DNA of 6,415 nucleotides from Chitinophagaceae bacterium (GTDB taxonomy: Bacteria; Bacteroidota; Bacteroidia; Chitinophagales; Chitinophagaceae): the NCBI GenBank assembly GCA_003526435.1, contig DPWF01000098.1, positions 1-6,415 on the forward strand. The letters run 5' to 3'. This document shows, in pieces, positions 1-6,415 of the stretch. The notes below the pieces were generated by a model. That model was not told the origin of the DNA. It saw nothing but the letters and a program-made list of their open reading frames with translations, and ran no database searches. The position numbers and the translations under genes were made by a program. Positions within the stretch are counted from its first letter, which is position 1. Each line of letters begins with the position of its first letter.

Positions 1-102
1 GGTAAGAATAGCTTCGAGGCTGATGCCTGCAAGGTCTACCCAACGTGGATCGGTTGGTAAATGAAGTCCCAGTATATTTTTGGTGTGATCAGAGAGTTCC
101 AT
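1..102 (-). CDS. miaE: tRNA-(ms2io6A)-hydroxylase-like protein, N-terminal fragment (runs off the left edge)
   Basis: Reading the minus strand from the ATG at 102 gives 34 codons with no stop, reaching the window edge in frame. The segment around residues 11-22 (LGLHLPTDPRWV), followed by a short helix ending in EAILT, resembles the start of MiaE-like proteins, where a 'LPTDPRWV' motif precedes the first helix of a ferritin-like di-iron four-helix bundle. MiaE hydroxylates the isopentenyl group of the modified adenosine at position 37 of some tRNAs. The iron-binding Glu/His residues would lie beyond this fragment and cannot be checked. The only visible Met codon is the one used. The gene is divergent from bioF across an 85-base gap. 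The family call rests on one short motif, so any function narrower than 'MiaE-like' is inference. Confidence 0.7.
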   Translation of the reverse strand, partial: MELSDHTKNILGLHLPTDPRWVDLAGISLEAILT

Positions 103-187
103 AGCGGCGATTGGCTTGCAAAATACTCAGGAAATATAAATTGCCATACAATGCAGCTTTAAAACAAATTGCTTTAGTTTTACTACT
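103..187. promoter_or_regulatory. divergent intergenic gap (miaE-like / bioF)
   Basis: This 85-base A/T-rich gap separates two divergent starts, so promoters for both genes are expected here or just inside the coding ends. I looked for the Bacteroidota sigma pattern (TTTG near -33 and TAnnTTTG near -7) on both strands. I found only 7-of-8 matches to the -7 element (for example TAGTTTTA at 175-182 on the plus strand), with no properly spaced -33 partner. Such matches are common in A/T-rich DNA. There is no Shine-Dalgarno sequence before the ATG at 188, as expected in this phylum. The regulatory role is inferred from gene orientation alone. Confidence 0.35.
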
Positions 188-1279
188 ATGTATCCGGATG
201 ATTTCTTACAACGTAAACTGGATGAACGAATAGCCAGACAATCACTGAGAAGCCTTCGTTTTTCGAAAGGAATGATCGATTTCTGTTCAAACGATTACCT
301 GGGTATTGCTCATGAGCATTTGCTTAACGTATCGCATGCTGCTGATTTGGCAACCGGCTCCACAGGATCACGGTTATTGGCAGGTAACTATCCTTTATTG
401 CAGGAAACAGAAGAGACTTAAGCATTATTTCATCATGCTGATGCAGCACTTATTTTTAATTCAGGGTACGACGCCAATCTGGGTTTACTGTCATCTGTTC
501 CACAAAAAGGAGATACAATTCTTTACGACCAACTTTCTCATGCTTCCATAAGAGATGGGATAAGGTTATCCTTTGCCCAGTCTTTTTCTTTTGCACATAA
601 TGATTTGACTGACCTCCGTAAAAAAATACAACAAGCCACCGGAACCATTTTTATTGTTACCGAATCTGTGTTTAGTATGGATGGGGATATTTGTCCACTG
701 CAGGAATTGGTTGAAATGGCAAAGGAGCACAATGCCCACCTGATAATAGATGAAGCCCACGCAACGGGTGTGGTAGGTAAACAAGGAGAAGGACTGGTAC
801 AAATGCTGGGGTTGGAATCTACAATATTTGCACGTGTATATACATTTGGAAAAGCCTGTGGATGTCATGGAGCCGTTGTATTAGGCTCGGAACAATTGAG
901 AACTTATCTGATTAATTTTTCGCGTAGCCTGATTTATTCCACAGCTCTTCCCGAACATGCTGTTGCCATGATTGGTGAATCTTACAGGTTATTTCCTGCT
1001 ATGCATGCTGAGCGAAAACACCTCGAACAGTTGATCGATATTTTTCAGCAGGCATCACTTCGTTTTGAAAAACTCATATCATCAACACCTATCCAAGGCA
1101 TCGTTGTGCCTGGCAACCAGGCCGTTAAAAACCTGGCAACAAACCTTCAGCAGGAAGGCTTCGATATTCGCCCGATTTTATATCCCACCGTACCCGAAGG
1201 CAAAGAAAGGCTTCGCATTGTGATGCATGCATACAATACGGTTGAAGAACTCCAGCGGTTGTTAACCTTCCTGACCTGA
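188..1279 (+). pseudogene. bioF: 8-amino-7-oxononanoate synthase (BioF) reading frame broken by an in-frame TAA
   Basis: Apart from one TAA at codon 78 (419-421), a single frame of 363 residues runs the full length of a BioF-type, alpha-oxoamine-synthase enzyme. BioF uses pyridoxal phosphate to condense L-alanine with pimeloyl-ACP or pimeloyl-CoA, releasing CO2 and giving 8-amino-7-oxononanoate, an early step of biotin synthesis in the cytosol. Visible motifs are CSNDYLG at 33-39, TGSTGSRLLAGN at 56-67, FNSGYDAN at 90-97, LSHAS with the PLP-stacking His118, TESVFSMDGD at 158-167, DEAHATG with Asp188 and His191, and TFGK with the Schiff-base Lys222. TGSTGSRLLAGN favours BioF over 2-amino-3-ketobutyrate CoA ligase. 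Homology continues across the stop without a frame change. The first in-frame ATG after the stop is codon 164, so re-initiation there would lose His118 and the cofactor-binding half. It could be a true pseudogene, a sequencing error or a read-through gene. No other bio gene is visible. Confidence 0.85.
419..421 (+). other. in-frame nonsense codon (TAA) inside bioF
   Basis: The frame reads Glu-Glu-Thr-stop-Ala-Leu-Phe-His-His-Ala-Asp-Ala-Ala-Leu-Ile-Phe-Asn-Ser-Gly. BioF homologues usually carry a hydrophobic residue (Leu or Ile) at this point of the helix before the FNSGYDAN motif. TTA (Leu) to TAA is therefore the simplest one-base explanation, though other single changes (for example from CAA) are possible. 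No insertion or deletion is needed, because the frame is the same before and after. Confidence 0.85.
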
Positions 1280-1285
1280 TAGTAA
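1277..1285 (+). other. tandem triple stop TGA-TAG-TAA at the end of bioF
   Basis: The bioF frame ends in TGA (1277-1279), followed immediately and in frame by TAG (1280-1282) and TAA (1283-1285). All three stop codons thus sit side by side. This guarantees termination even if one stop is read through. It may also be chance. Confidence 0.9.
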
Positions 1286-1341
1286 GTTTATCGCAGGATG
1301 GTTATGTAAAATACCTTATATTCATTTTCAAATATTGGCTA

Positions 1342-3807
1342 ATGAGAATCGTTCCATTTCTTATTTCAGCAATTGGTACAGCAGGTTTGATTGTTGTACT
1401 GAATACACAGTTGCCGGTAGGCGGAAGCAAAACACCAAGACTGGGTTATTTTCTTTCCCCTCAACAGGGATTCTGGCAAAATGCAGAGCCTGTAAACGCG
1501 TCATATAACGGCAATATTAAACTCGCCGGTTTAAAAGGAAAAGTGGATGTGTATATGGATGAAAGACTGGTGCCACATATTTATGCAGAAAATGATGTGG
1601 ATGCCTATTACACACAAGGTTACCTGCATGCCAAATACAGGTTATGGCAGATGGAATTTCAAACACATGTGGCTGCTGGCCGGCTAAGTGAGATAGTTGG
1701 ACCAGACAGAATTGATACAGATAAATTTTTCCGTAGAATGGGAATGGTTTATGCAGCCGAAAAAACCATGAAGGAAGCTTCAAAAAACAAAGACATAAAA
1801 GCAGCTATTGAGGCTTATGCCGAAGGGGTGAATGATTATATCAGAAAACTGGCACCCGAACAGATTCCTTTTGAATATAAATTACTTGATTATAAACCCG
1901 AAACCTGGACACCCGAAAAAACCTATCTGTTCCTGATGTTCATGTCGTACGATCTCACTGCAAGAGGGGTAACGAATGACCTGAAAATGACCAATGCAAG
2001 AAACTATTTCGGATATGAAGATTTTGATCAGTTGTACACAAACCTGCAGGACTCACTCGATCCAATTGTTCCCAAAGGTACAGTTTATGCACCTGCAGCA
2101 ATAGCGGTAACGGCTCCTGCAAGTGTAGATTCTCTATACTATGGGAAAACAAATAACGGAGGTACGGCTGCGGCGCCGCTTGGTCCCGATAAAAATAATG
2201 GAAGTAATAACTGGGCTGTATCAGGAAGTAAAACGGCAAGTGGTAGACCTATTCTTGCCAATGACCCACATCTGGGTCTTAACCTGCCTTCTCTTTGGTA
2301 TGAAGTGCAAATTACCACACCTACACACAGCACTTATGGAGCCAGCTTCCCGGGATCACCTGCTGTCATCATCGGCTTCAACGACAGTATTGCATGGGGT
2401 GTAACCAATGCAGGAAGAGATGTGATTGATTATTACGACATGAAATTCAAAGACAGTACACTGGAACAATACTGGTACAATGGTGTATGGAACAAAGCAG
2501 ATGTAAAAGAAGAAGTGATCAAAGTAAAAGGTAAACCAGATGTAATTGATCATGTGGCATATACAGCATTTGGTCCGGTCATGTATGATGTAACCTATAA
2601 AAATGAAAGCACCAAAGGAAAATACCTGGCCCTCAAATGGACAGCCCACGAAGGTGGTCAGGGGTTGCAGACGTTTTATGATTTGAACAGGGCAAAAAAT
2701 TTTGATGATTACCTCAATGCCATTCATAAATGGTCCTGCCCGGGGCAGAATTTTGTATTTGCTTCCAAAACGGGTGATATCGCCATTAAACAACAAGGTG
2801 CATTTGTGGCAAGATGGAACAGGCAAGGAGATTTTATTATGCCTGGTGAAGACAACCAGTATATGTGGCAGGGCATTATTCCTAATTCAGAAAACCCGAT
2901 GATGAAAAACCCGGAGAGAGGTTTTGTGAGCAGTGCCAATCAGAAGTCTACAGATGATCGTTATCCTTATTACCTGGGAGCAGCAAGTGATTTCCCTGTG
3001 TACAGGGGAGTGGTCATCAATAAAAAGCTGGCTGCCATGAATAATGTTACGGCAGCAGATATACAGCAGATGCAGACAGACAATTACAATGTGTTTGCAG
3101 AAATGGCAAGACCTGCTTTATTGAAATTTATCAATGAATCATCTCTGTCAGCAGAAGAGAAAAAATATATCGGAATATTAAAAAACTGGAACTTGCGTAA
3201 TGATATCGGAGAACAGGGGGCAACAGTATTCAGGGCCATCTGGGATAGTTTGGAAACAGCGATCTGGAAAGATGAATTTGATCGTTCGCCTTTACCCTTA
3301 CCCTGGCCCGATGAACCAATATTGCTAGATATTATGTTGCGTGACAGTGTGTACTATTTTGCAGACAATGCCAATACGCCCGATAAAACAGAAACCCTGC
3401 AGGATGCAGTGATTATAGCCATTCAGAAAGCAACGAAAACTTGTTCTGAACTCGAAAAAAAGGGAGAGCTGGCATGGGGTAAATTCAAAGACACTAGGAT
3501 TAATCACTTATTAAAAATTGATCCTTTAAGTCGTTTGCATCTTCCTATTGGTGGCGGAGTACATATCATCAATGCCACTACTAAAACACACGGTCCCAGT
3601 TGGCGCATGATTGTACACATGACAGATGATATTGAAGCTTATGGTGTGTACCCTGGAGGACAAAGTGGTAACCCCGGCAGTAAGTACTACGATAATTTTG
3701 TTGATACATGGGCTGCTGGAAAATATTACCGGATATTGTTTCTCACAAAAGAAGCAGCCGAAAAGAGTACACAGATGAAGTGGCACCTTAAATTCACTAA
3801 CAGCTAA
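1342..3807 (+). CDS. penicillin acylase family (S45) Ntn-hydrolase, secreted or membrane-anchored
   Basis: An 821-residue protein, full length for peptidase family S45 amidases, which cleave amide bonds in acylated substrates (beta-lactams, N-acyl-homoserine lactones and others). Residues 6-21 form a hydrophobic signal or anchor without an obvious AxA cleavage site, so the enzyme probably acts in the periplasm. The alpha region (about 55-245) carries VPHI at 77-80 and GYLHAKYRLWQME at 93-105. An Ala/Gly/Asn-rich linker (about 246-287) leads to the predicted self-cleavage point Gly287/Ser288, and Ser288 would be the N-terminal nucleophile of a 534-residue beta chain beginning SNNWAV. By pattern, Ala357 (in NAG, beta 70) and Asn533 (in SSANQ, beta 246) match the oxyanion-hole residues Ala69 and Asn241 of the E. 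coli enzyme. The C-terminal GGQSGNPGS (772-780) is typical of the family. The start has no Shine-Dalgarno sequence but puts the hydrophobic segment at the N-terminus. The true substrate cannot be told from sequence. Confidence 0.93.
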   Translation: MRIVPFLISAIGTAGLIVVLNTQLPVGGSKTPRLGYFLSPQQGFWQNAEPVNASYNGNIKLAGLKGKVDVYMDERLVPHIYAENDVDAYYTQGYLHAKYRLWQMEFQTHVAAGRLSEIVGPDRIDTDKFFRRMGMVYAAEKTMKEASKNKDIKAAIEAYAEGVNDYIRKLAPEQIPFEYKLLDYKPETWTPEKTYLFLMFMSYDLTARGVTNDLKMTNARNYFGYEDFDQLYTNLQDSLDPIVPKGTVYAPAAIAVTAPASVDSLYYGKTNNGGTAAAPLGPDKNNGSNNWAVSGSKTASGRPILANDPHLGLNLPSLWYEVQITTPTHSTYGASFPGSPAVIIGFNDSIAWGVTNAGRDVIDYYDMKFKDSTLEQYWYNGVWNKADVKEEVIKVKGKPDVIDHVAYTAFGPVMYDVTYKNESTKGKYLALKWTAHEGGQGLQTFYDLNRAKNFDDYLNAIHKWSCPGQNFVFASKTGDIAIKQQGAFVARWNRQGDFIMPGEDNQYMWQGIIPNSENPMMKNPERGFVSSANQKSTDDRYPYYLGAASDFPVYRGVVINKKLAAMNNVTAADIQQMQTDNYNVFAEMARPALLKFINESSLSAEEKKYIGILKNWNLRNDIGEQGATVFRAIWDSLETAIWKDEFDRSPLPLPWPDEPILLDIMLRDSVYYFADNANTPDKTETLQDAVIIAIQKATKTCSELEKKGELAWGKFKDTRINHLLKIDPLSRLHLPIGGGVHIINATTKTHGPSWRMIVHMTDDIEAYGVYPGGQSGNPGSKYYDNFVDTWAAGKYYRILFLTKEAAEKSTQMKWHLKFTNS

Positions 3808-3816
3808 ACTTTTTAT

Positions 3817-4173
3817 ATGAAATTTTTATCTGCATTGCTGTTAACAGCATTACTGGCTTTCGCAACAGGCTTGTATGGATTATTGCCCTGGTGGAGTTTT
3901 GCTTTTACATCATTTATTGTTGCGATGGCTATTCACCAAAAAGCCGGAAAAGCTTTTTTAGCCGGTTTTACAGGATTGTTTTTGCTCTGGAGTGTACTCG
4001 CTTTTCTGATAGATAATGCCAATGAACACATTCTGGCGACCAAAGTGGCCAATATACTGCCACTGGGCGGTTCCTACTGGGTATTGATTCTGTTAACGGG
4101 ATTGATTGGTGGATTGGTATCCGGACTGGCAGCGCTCACAGGTAGTTATTTGCGACAGTCGCCAAAATCGTAG
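3817..4173 (+). CDS. small four-helix integral membrane protein, function unknown
   Basis: A 118-residue protein dominated by hydrophobic stretches at about residues 3-22, 25-40, 45-65 and 86-110, so probably four inner-membrane helices. The second and third are joined by a short basic loop (HQKAGK, 40-45). A polar stretch (about 66-80) contains DNANEH. The last helix is glycine-rich (LTGLIGGLVSGLAALTG), suggesting close helix packing, and the C-terminal tail is basic (LRQSPKS). No catalytic motif is visible and I do not recognise a named family. The ATG lies nine bases after the acylase stop with no space for a promoter of its own, so it is probably co-transcribed with the acylase. A supporting role in the envelope is possible but unproven. 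Confidence 0.85.
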   Translation: MKFLSALLLTALLAFATGLYGLLPWWSFAFTSFIVAMAIHQKAGKAFLAGFTGLFLLWSVLAFLIDNANEHILATKVANILPLGGSYWVLILLTGLIGGLVSGLAALTGSYLRQSPKS

Positions 4174-4280
4174 CATTCAAGTATTATAGCTATTAATTAT
4201 TCGTTAAAGCATGCCTATATAATGGGCGATGTAATAAAAAGCAGGCAACCGCAACTTATTTTCGTTGCAACTCAGCCCAC
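4174..4280 (+). promoter_or_regulatory. 107-base gap, possible promoter and leader for the DUF5686 gene
   Basis: This A/T-rich gap is long enough to hold a promoter. TATATAAT at 4216-4223 resembles a generic -10 box but has no convincing -35 or -33 partner. A 7-of-8 match to the Bacteroidota -7 element (TATTTTCG, 4257-4264) lies only 16 bases from the start codon, again without a TTTG about 20 bases upstream. GCAAC (4251-4255) and GTTGC (4264-4268) could form a five-base stem with an eight-base loop just before the ATG. No strong GC stem with a T-run marks a terminator. The promoter call is inferred mainly from spacing. Confidence 0.3.
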
Positions 4281-6415
4281 ATGAAACCACTACTGCTTTT
4301 TACCCTATCGGTTATCTTAAGTTATGCCGGCAATGCCCAAACCATTAGCGGCACCATTACCGACTCGAAGAATGAAGTGCTGCCTTTCTCTTCAGTTGTT
4401 GTGAAAGGCACAACGCAGGGAGCTTCAGCCAATAGCAAAGGTTTTTATTCTATTCAATTGCAGCCCGGCAGCTATACACTTGTATGTCAGTATATAGGCT
4501 ATAAATCAGAAGAAAAAAAAATAACGATTGAAAAAGGAAAAAATAGCGAAGTCAATTTTCAACTCGAACCACAGCAATATAGTTTGCAGGATGTAATAGT
4601 GAATACAAATGGAGAAGACCCCGCTTATGAAATCATCAGAAAAACCATCAGCAAAAGAACCCAGCACCTGAAAGAAATAAAGAAATTTTCAGCAGATGTG
4701 TACCTGAAAGGACAAATGCAATTACGCGATTACCCCAATCGATTTTTTGGACAGAAAGTAGACTTTGAAGATGGCGACTCCAGCAAACGGAAAATGTTGT
4801 TTCTCTCAGAAACCATTGCCAAATATTCGGTAGAAGTACCCAATAAGGAAAAGATTGAAGTGATTTCCACCAAAGTAAGCGGAAGAAGTAATGCTTTTGG
4901 GTTCAGTAGTCCGCAGATTATTTCATTTTATAATAATACCATACAGGTAGGAGAGGATCTGAATCCACGTGGGTTTATTTCGCCTATCGCCTCCAGCGCC
5001 CTTTCTTTTTACCGTTATAAGTTTGAAGGAACTTTTTATGAAAACGGAGTAGAGATCAGCAGAATTAAAGTCATGCCACGCAGGAAGTATGAGCCTTTGT
5101 TTCAGGGTTATATTAATATCATAGAAAATGAATGGCGCATACATAGTCTTAGACTGAATCTTGTTCGTGAGCAGCAGATGCAGTTTCTTGATACCCTGGT
5201 AGTAGAACAATTATATGTGCCTACCGGGAATTTATGGGTTATTAAAAACCAGGTGATCTATCCTTCAGGAAAAATTTTCGGGTTTGATTTTTTCGGAAGC
5301 TTTGTTCAGGTATATGATCGTTTTAACCTGAATCCGGTTTTTGCTAAAAAGTATTTCGACAACACCATCATTAAAGTATATGACAGTGCCAATAAAAAAA
5401 CAATGGCTTACTGGGATAGTATTCGCCCGCTACCTCTGCTAAAAGAAGAAGTACTGGATTACAAAAAGAAAGACAGTCTTGAACAGGTAAGGAAAGATCC
5501 CAGGTATATGGATTCTCTTGACAGAAAAAGAAATAAAATTTCACTTGCAGGAATTTTACTCGGAGGACAGTCTATCAGTAAACAAAAGAAAAAAGTATTC
5601 ATCAATTTCGATCCGCTCATCAATACATTTAATTACAATACAGTGGAGGGAGGTGTGTTGCATTTTTCTCCCACCTGGAGTAAACGCTTTGATGAAACGA
5701 GCAGGAAGTCATTGCAGATTACACCATACTTTCGATATGGTTTTGCGAATAAACATTTCAATACACACGTAACTGCCAGGTATAGTTTTGGTAAAAAATA
5801 TTTTAACAGCATCAGTATTGCAGGTGGAAGAAGGGTATTTCAATACAATAATGCAGACCCCATTACCTCCAGAATTAATACCTATACTACACTTTTATAT
5901 GAGAACAATCATTTGAAAATGTATGAGGCTAATTTCCTGCGTCTTAATTATTCAGCAGGAATTGGTAACGGGCTCACTTTTGCGGCAGGTTTTCAGTTCC
6001 AGGATCGGTTTGGTTTGAATAATCTGGCAGATCCGGTAAGTTGGAAAGATATTGCCGGAAGAAGTTTTACACCCAATTACCCCGTAGACCTAACCAACAC
6101 AGTGATGCCACGTAACCAGTCGGCAACATTTACAGCAGGATTAACCTGGAGGCCCGGTGGAAAATACATTGAATTGCCCGATCGTAAAATTGGAATCGGA
6201 TCTGATTTTCCAACCTTTAATTTTTCGGTAACACATGCTGTAAAAGGATTGATGGGCAGCGATGCAGATTTTACCAAATGTCGTTTGGCTGTTTCAGATG
6301 ATCTCGATCTTAAACTTGGAGGAAAGCTGAGCTACCGTGGTTCAATTGGTGGTTTCCTGAGTGCTAAACAGGTCTATATTCCGGATTATACCCATTTTCA
6401 GGGGAATCAGACTGT
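4281..6415 (+). CDS. DUF5686 protein with carboxypeptidase-regulatory-like N-domain (3' end beyond the window)
   Basis: The frame from the ATG at 4281 stays open through 711 complete codons plus two bases, to the window edge. Residues 1-19 are a signal peptide: one Lys, a leucine-rich core, and likely cleavage after GNA before Gln20. Residues about 21-106 form a carboxypeptidase-regulatory-like beta-sandwich, with SGTITD, a central SKGFYSI, IGYK, and a closing QDVIV as often seen before the next domain in Bacteroidota surface proteins. From about residue 113 (DPAYEIIRK) the sequence matches the DUF5686 style, including NTVEGG near 453-458. After that, alternating, aromatic-rich segments look like outer-membrane beta-strands. 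Family members are usually somewhat over 800 residues, so roughly the last 100 or more are missing. The likely location is the outer membrane; the biochemical role is unknown. A SusC-type TonB receptor is less likely because no plug domain follows the N-domain. Confidence 0.88.
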   Translation, partial: MKPLLLFTLSVILSYAGNAQTISGTITDSKNEVLPFSSVVVKGTTQGASANSKGFYSIQLQPGSYTLVCQYIGYKSEEKKITIEKGKNSEVNFQLEPQQYSLQDVIVNTNGEDPAYEIIRKTISKRTQHLKEIKKFSADVYLKGQMQLRDYPNRFFGQKVDFEDGDSSKRKMLFLSETIAKYSVEVPNKEKIEVISTKVSGRSNAFGFSSPQIISFYNNTIQVGEDLNPRGFISPIASSALSFYRYKFEGTFYENGVEISRIKVMPRRKYEPLFQGYINIIENEWRIHSLRLNLVREQQMQFLDTLVVEQLYVPTGNLWVIKNQVIYPSGKIFGFDFFGSFVQVYDRFNLNPVFAKKYFDNTIIKVYDSANKKTMAYWDSIRPLPLLKEEVLDYKKKDSLEQVRKDPRYMDSLDRKRNKISLAGILLGGQSISKQKKKVFINFDPLINTFNYNTVEGGVLHFSPTWSKRFDETSRKSLQITPYFRYGFANKHFNTHVTARYSFGKKYFNSISIAGGRRVFQYNNADPITSRINTYTTLLYENNHLKMYEANFLRLNYSAGIGNGLTFAAGFQFQDRFGLNNLADPVSWKDIAGRSFTPNYPVDLTNTVMPRNQSATFTAGLTWRPGGKYIELPDRKIGIGSDFPTFNFSVTHAVKGLMGSDADFTKCRLAVSDDLDLKLGGKLSYRGSIGGFLSAKQVYIPDYTHFQGNQT

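Noticed and set aside
419..421. Stop-codon reassignment (alternative genetic code) to explain the in-frame TAA
   Set aside because: The acylase and the small membrane protein use TAA and TAG as normal stops at sensible ends, and no other in-frame TAA interrupts a gene here. One event is better explained by mutation or error.
306..551. Plus-strand 81-codon frame overlapping the bioF stop codon, considered as a frameshifted continuation
   Set aside because: The BioF motifs continue in the original frame immediately after the TAA. No frameshift is needed, and this other frame shows no BioF similarity.
1280..1341. Possible terminator or promoter between bioF and the acylase
   Set aside because: The 62 bases hold no stem followed by a T-run. 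The best match to the Bacteroidota -7 element (TAAGTTTA at 1283-1290) lacks an upstream TTTG, so I cannot support a site.
2356..2826. 156-codon open frame on the minus strand
   Set aside because: It lies wholly inside the well-supported acylase gene. Its translation shows no recognisable motif, only the composition expected of an antisense shadow.
4181..4203. Palindromic ATAGCTAT and nearby A/T-rich inverted sequence as a terminator after the membrane protein
   Set aside because: The symmetry is short, A/T-only apart from the central GC, and breaks after eight bases. It would not form a stable hairpin.
4923..5210. 95-codon open frame on the minus strand
   Set aside because: It is antisense to the DUF5686 gene, whose frame runs unbroken through here with matching motifs. 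No domain or start signal supports it.

Overview
The window looks like chromosomal DNA from a member of the Bacteroidota, probably near the Chitinophagaceae. The evidence is AT-rich sequence, starts without Shine-Dalgarno sequences, A/T-rich gaps, and gene content typical of that phylum: a DUF5686-type outer-membrane protein with a carboxypeptidase-regulatory-like N-domain, a Bacteroidota-style S45 penicillin acylase homologue and a MiaE-like tRNA hydroxylase. The order-level placement is inference from protein style only. I see no mobile element, CRISPR array, tRNA or rRNA. Coding density is high and no gene-free stretch exceeds about 110 bases.

Layout, left to right. (1) Bases 1-102, minus strand: the first 34 codons of a MiaE-like gene that runs off the left edge. 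(2) An 85-base divergent gap. (3) Bases 188-1279, plus strand: a 364-codon frame for a BioF-type enzyme (8-amino-7-oxononanoate synthase, biotin synthesis), interrupted by one in-frame TAA at 419-421. Everything else in it looks intact, and it ends in TGA TAG TAA in tandem. (4) Bases 1342-3807: a complete 821-residue secreted or membrane-anchored Ntn-hydrolase of the penicillin acylase family. (5) Bases 3817-4173: a 118-residue, four-helix membrane protein of unknown function, nine bases behind the acylase. (6) Bases 4281-6415: a long frame (711 codons visible, open at the right edge) for a DUF5686 protein with signal peptide, carboxypeptidase-regulatory-like domain and a beta-rich C-terminal region.

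The acylase and the small membrane protein are probably co-transcribed. The DUF5686 gene follows in the same direction after 107 bases and could belong to the same unit or have its own promoter. All three are predicted envelope proteins. The biotin and tRNA-modification genes are housekeeping-type neighbours with no evident functional link to them. The point most worth checking is the single nonsense codon in the otherwise well-preserved bioF. I found no clear sign of a novel defence or mobile system.
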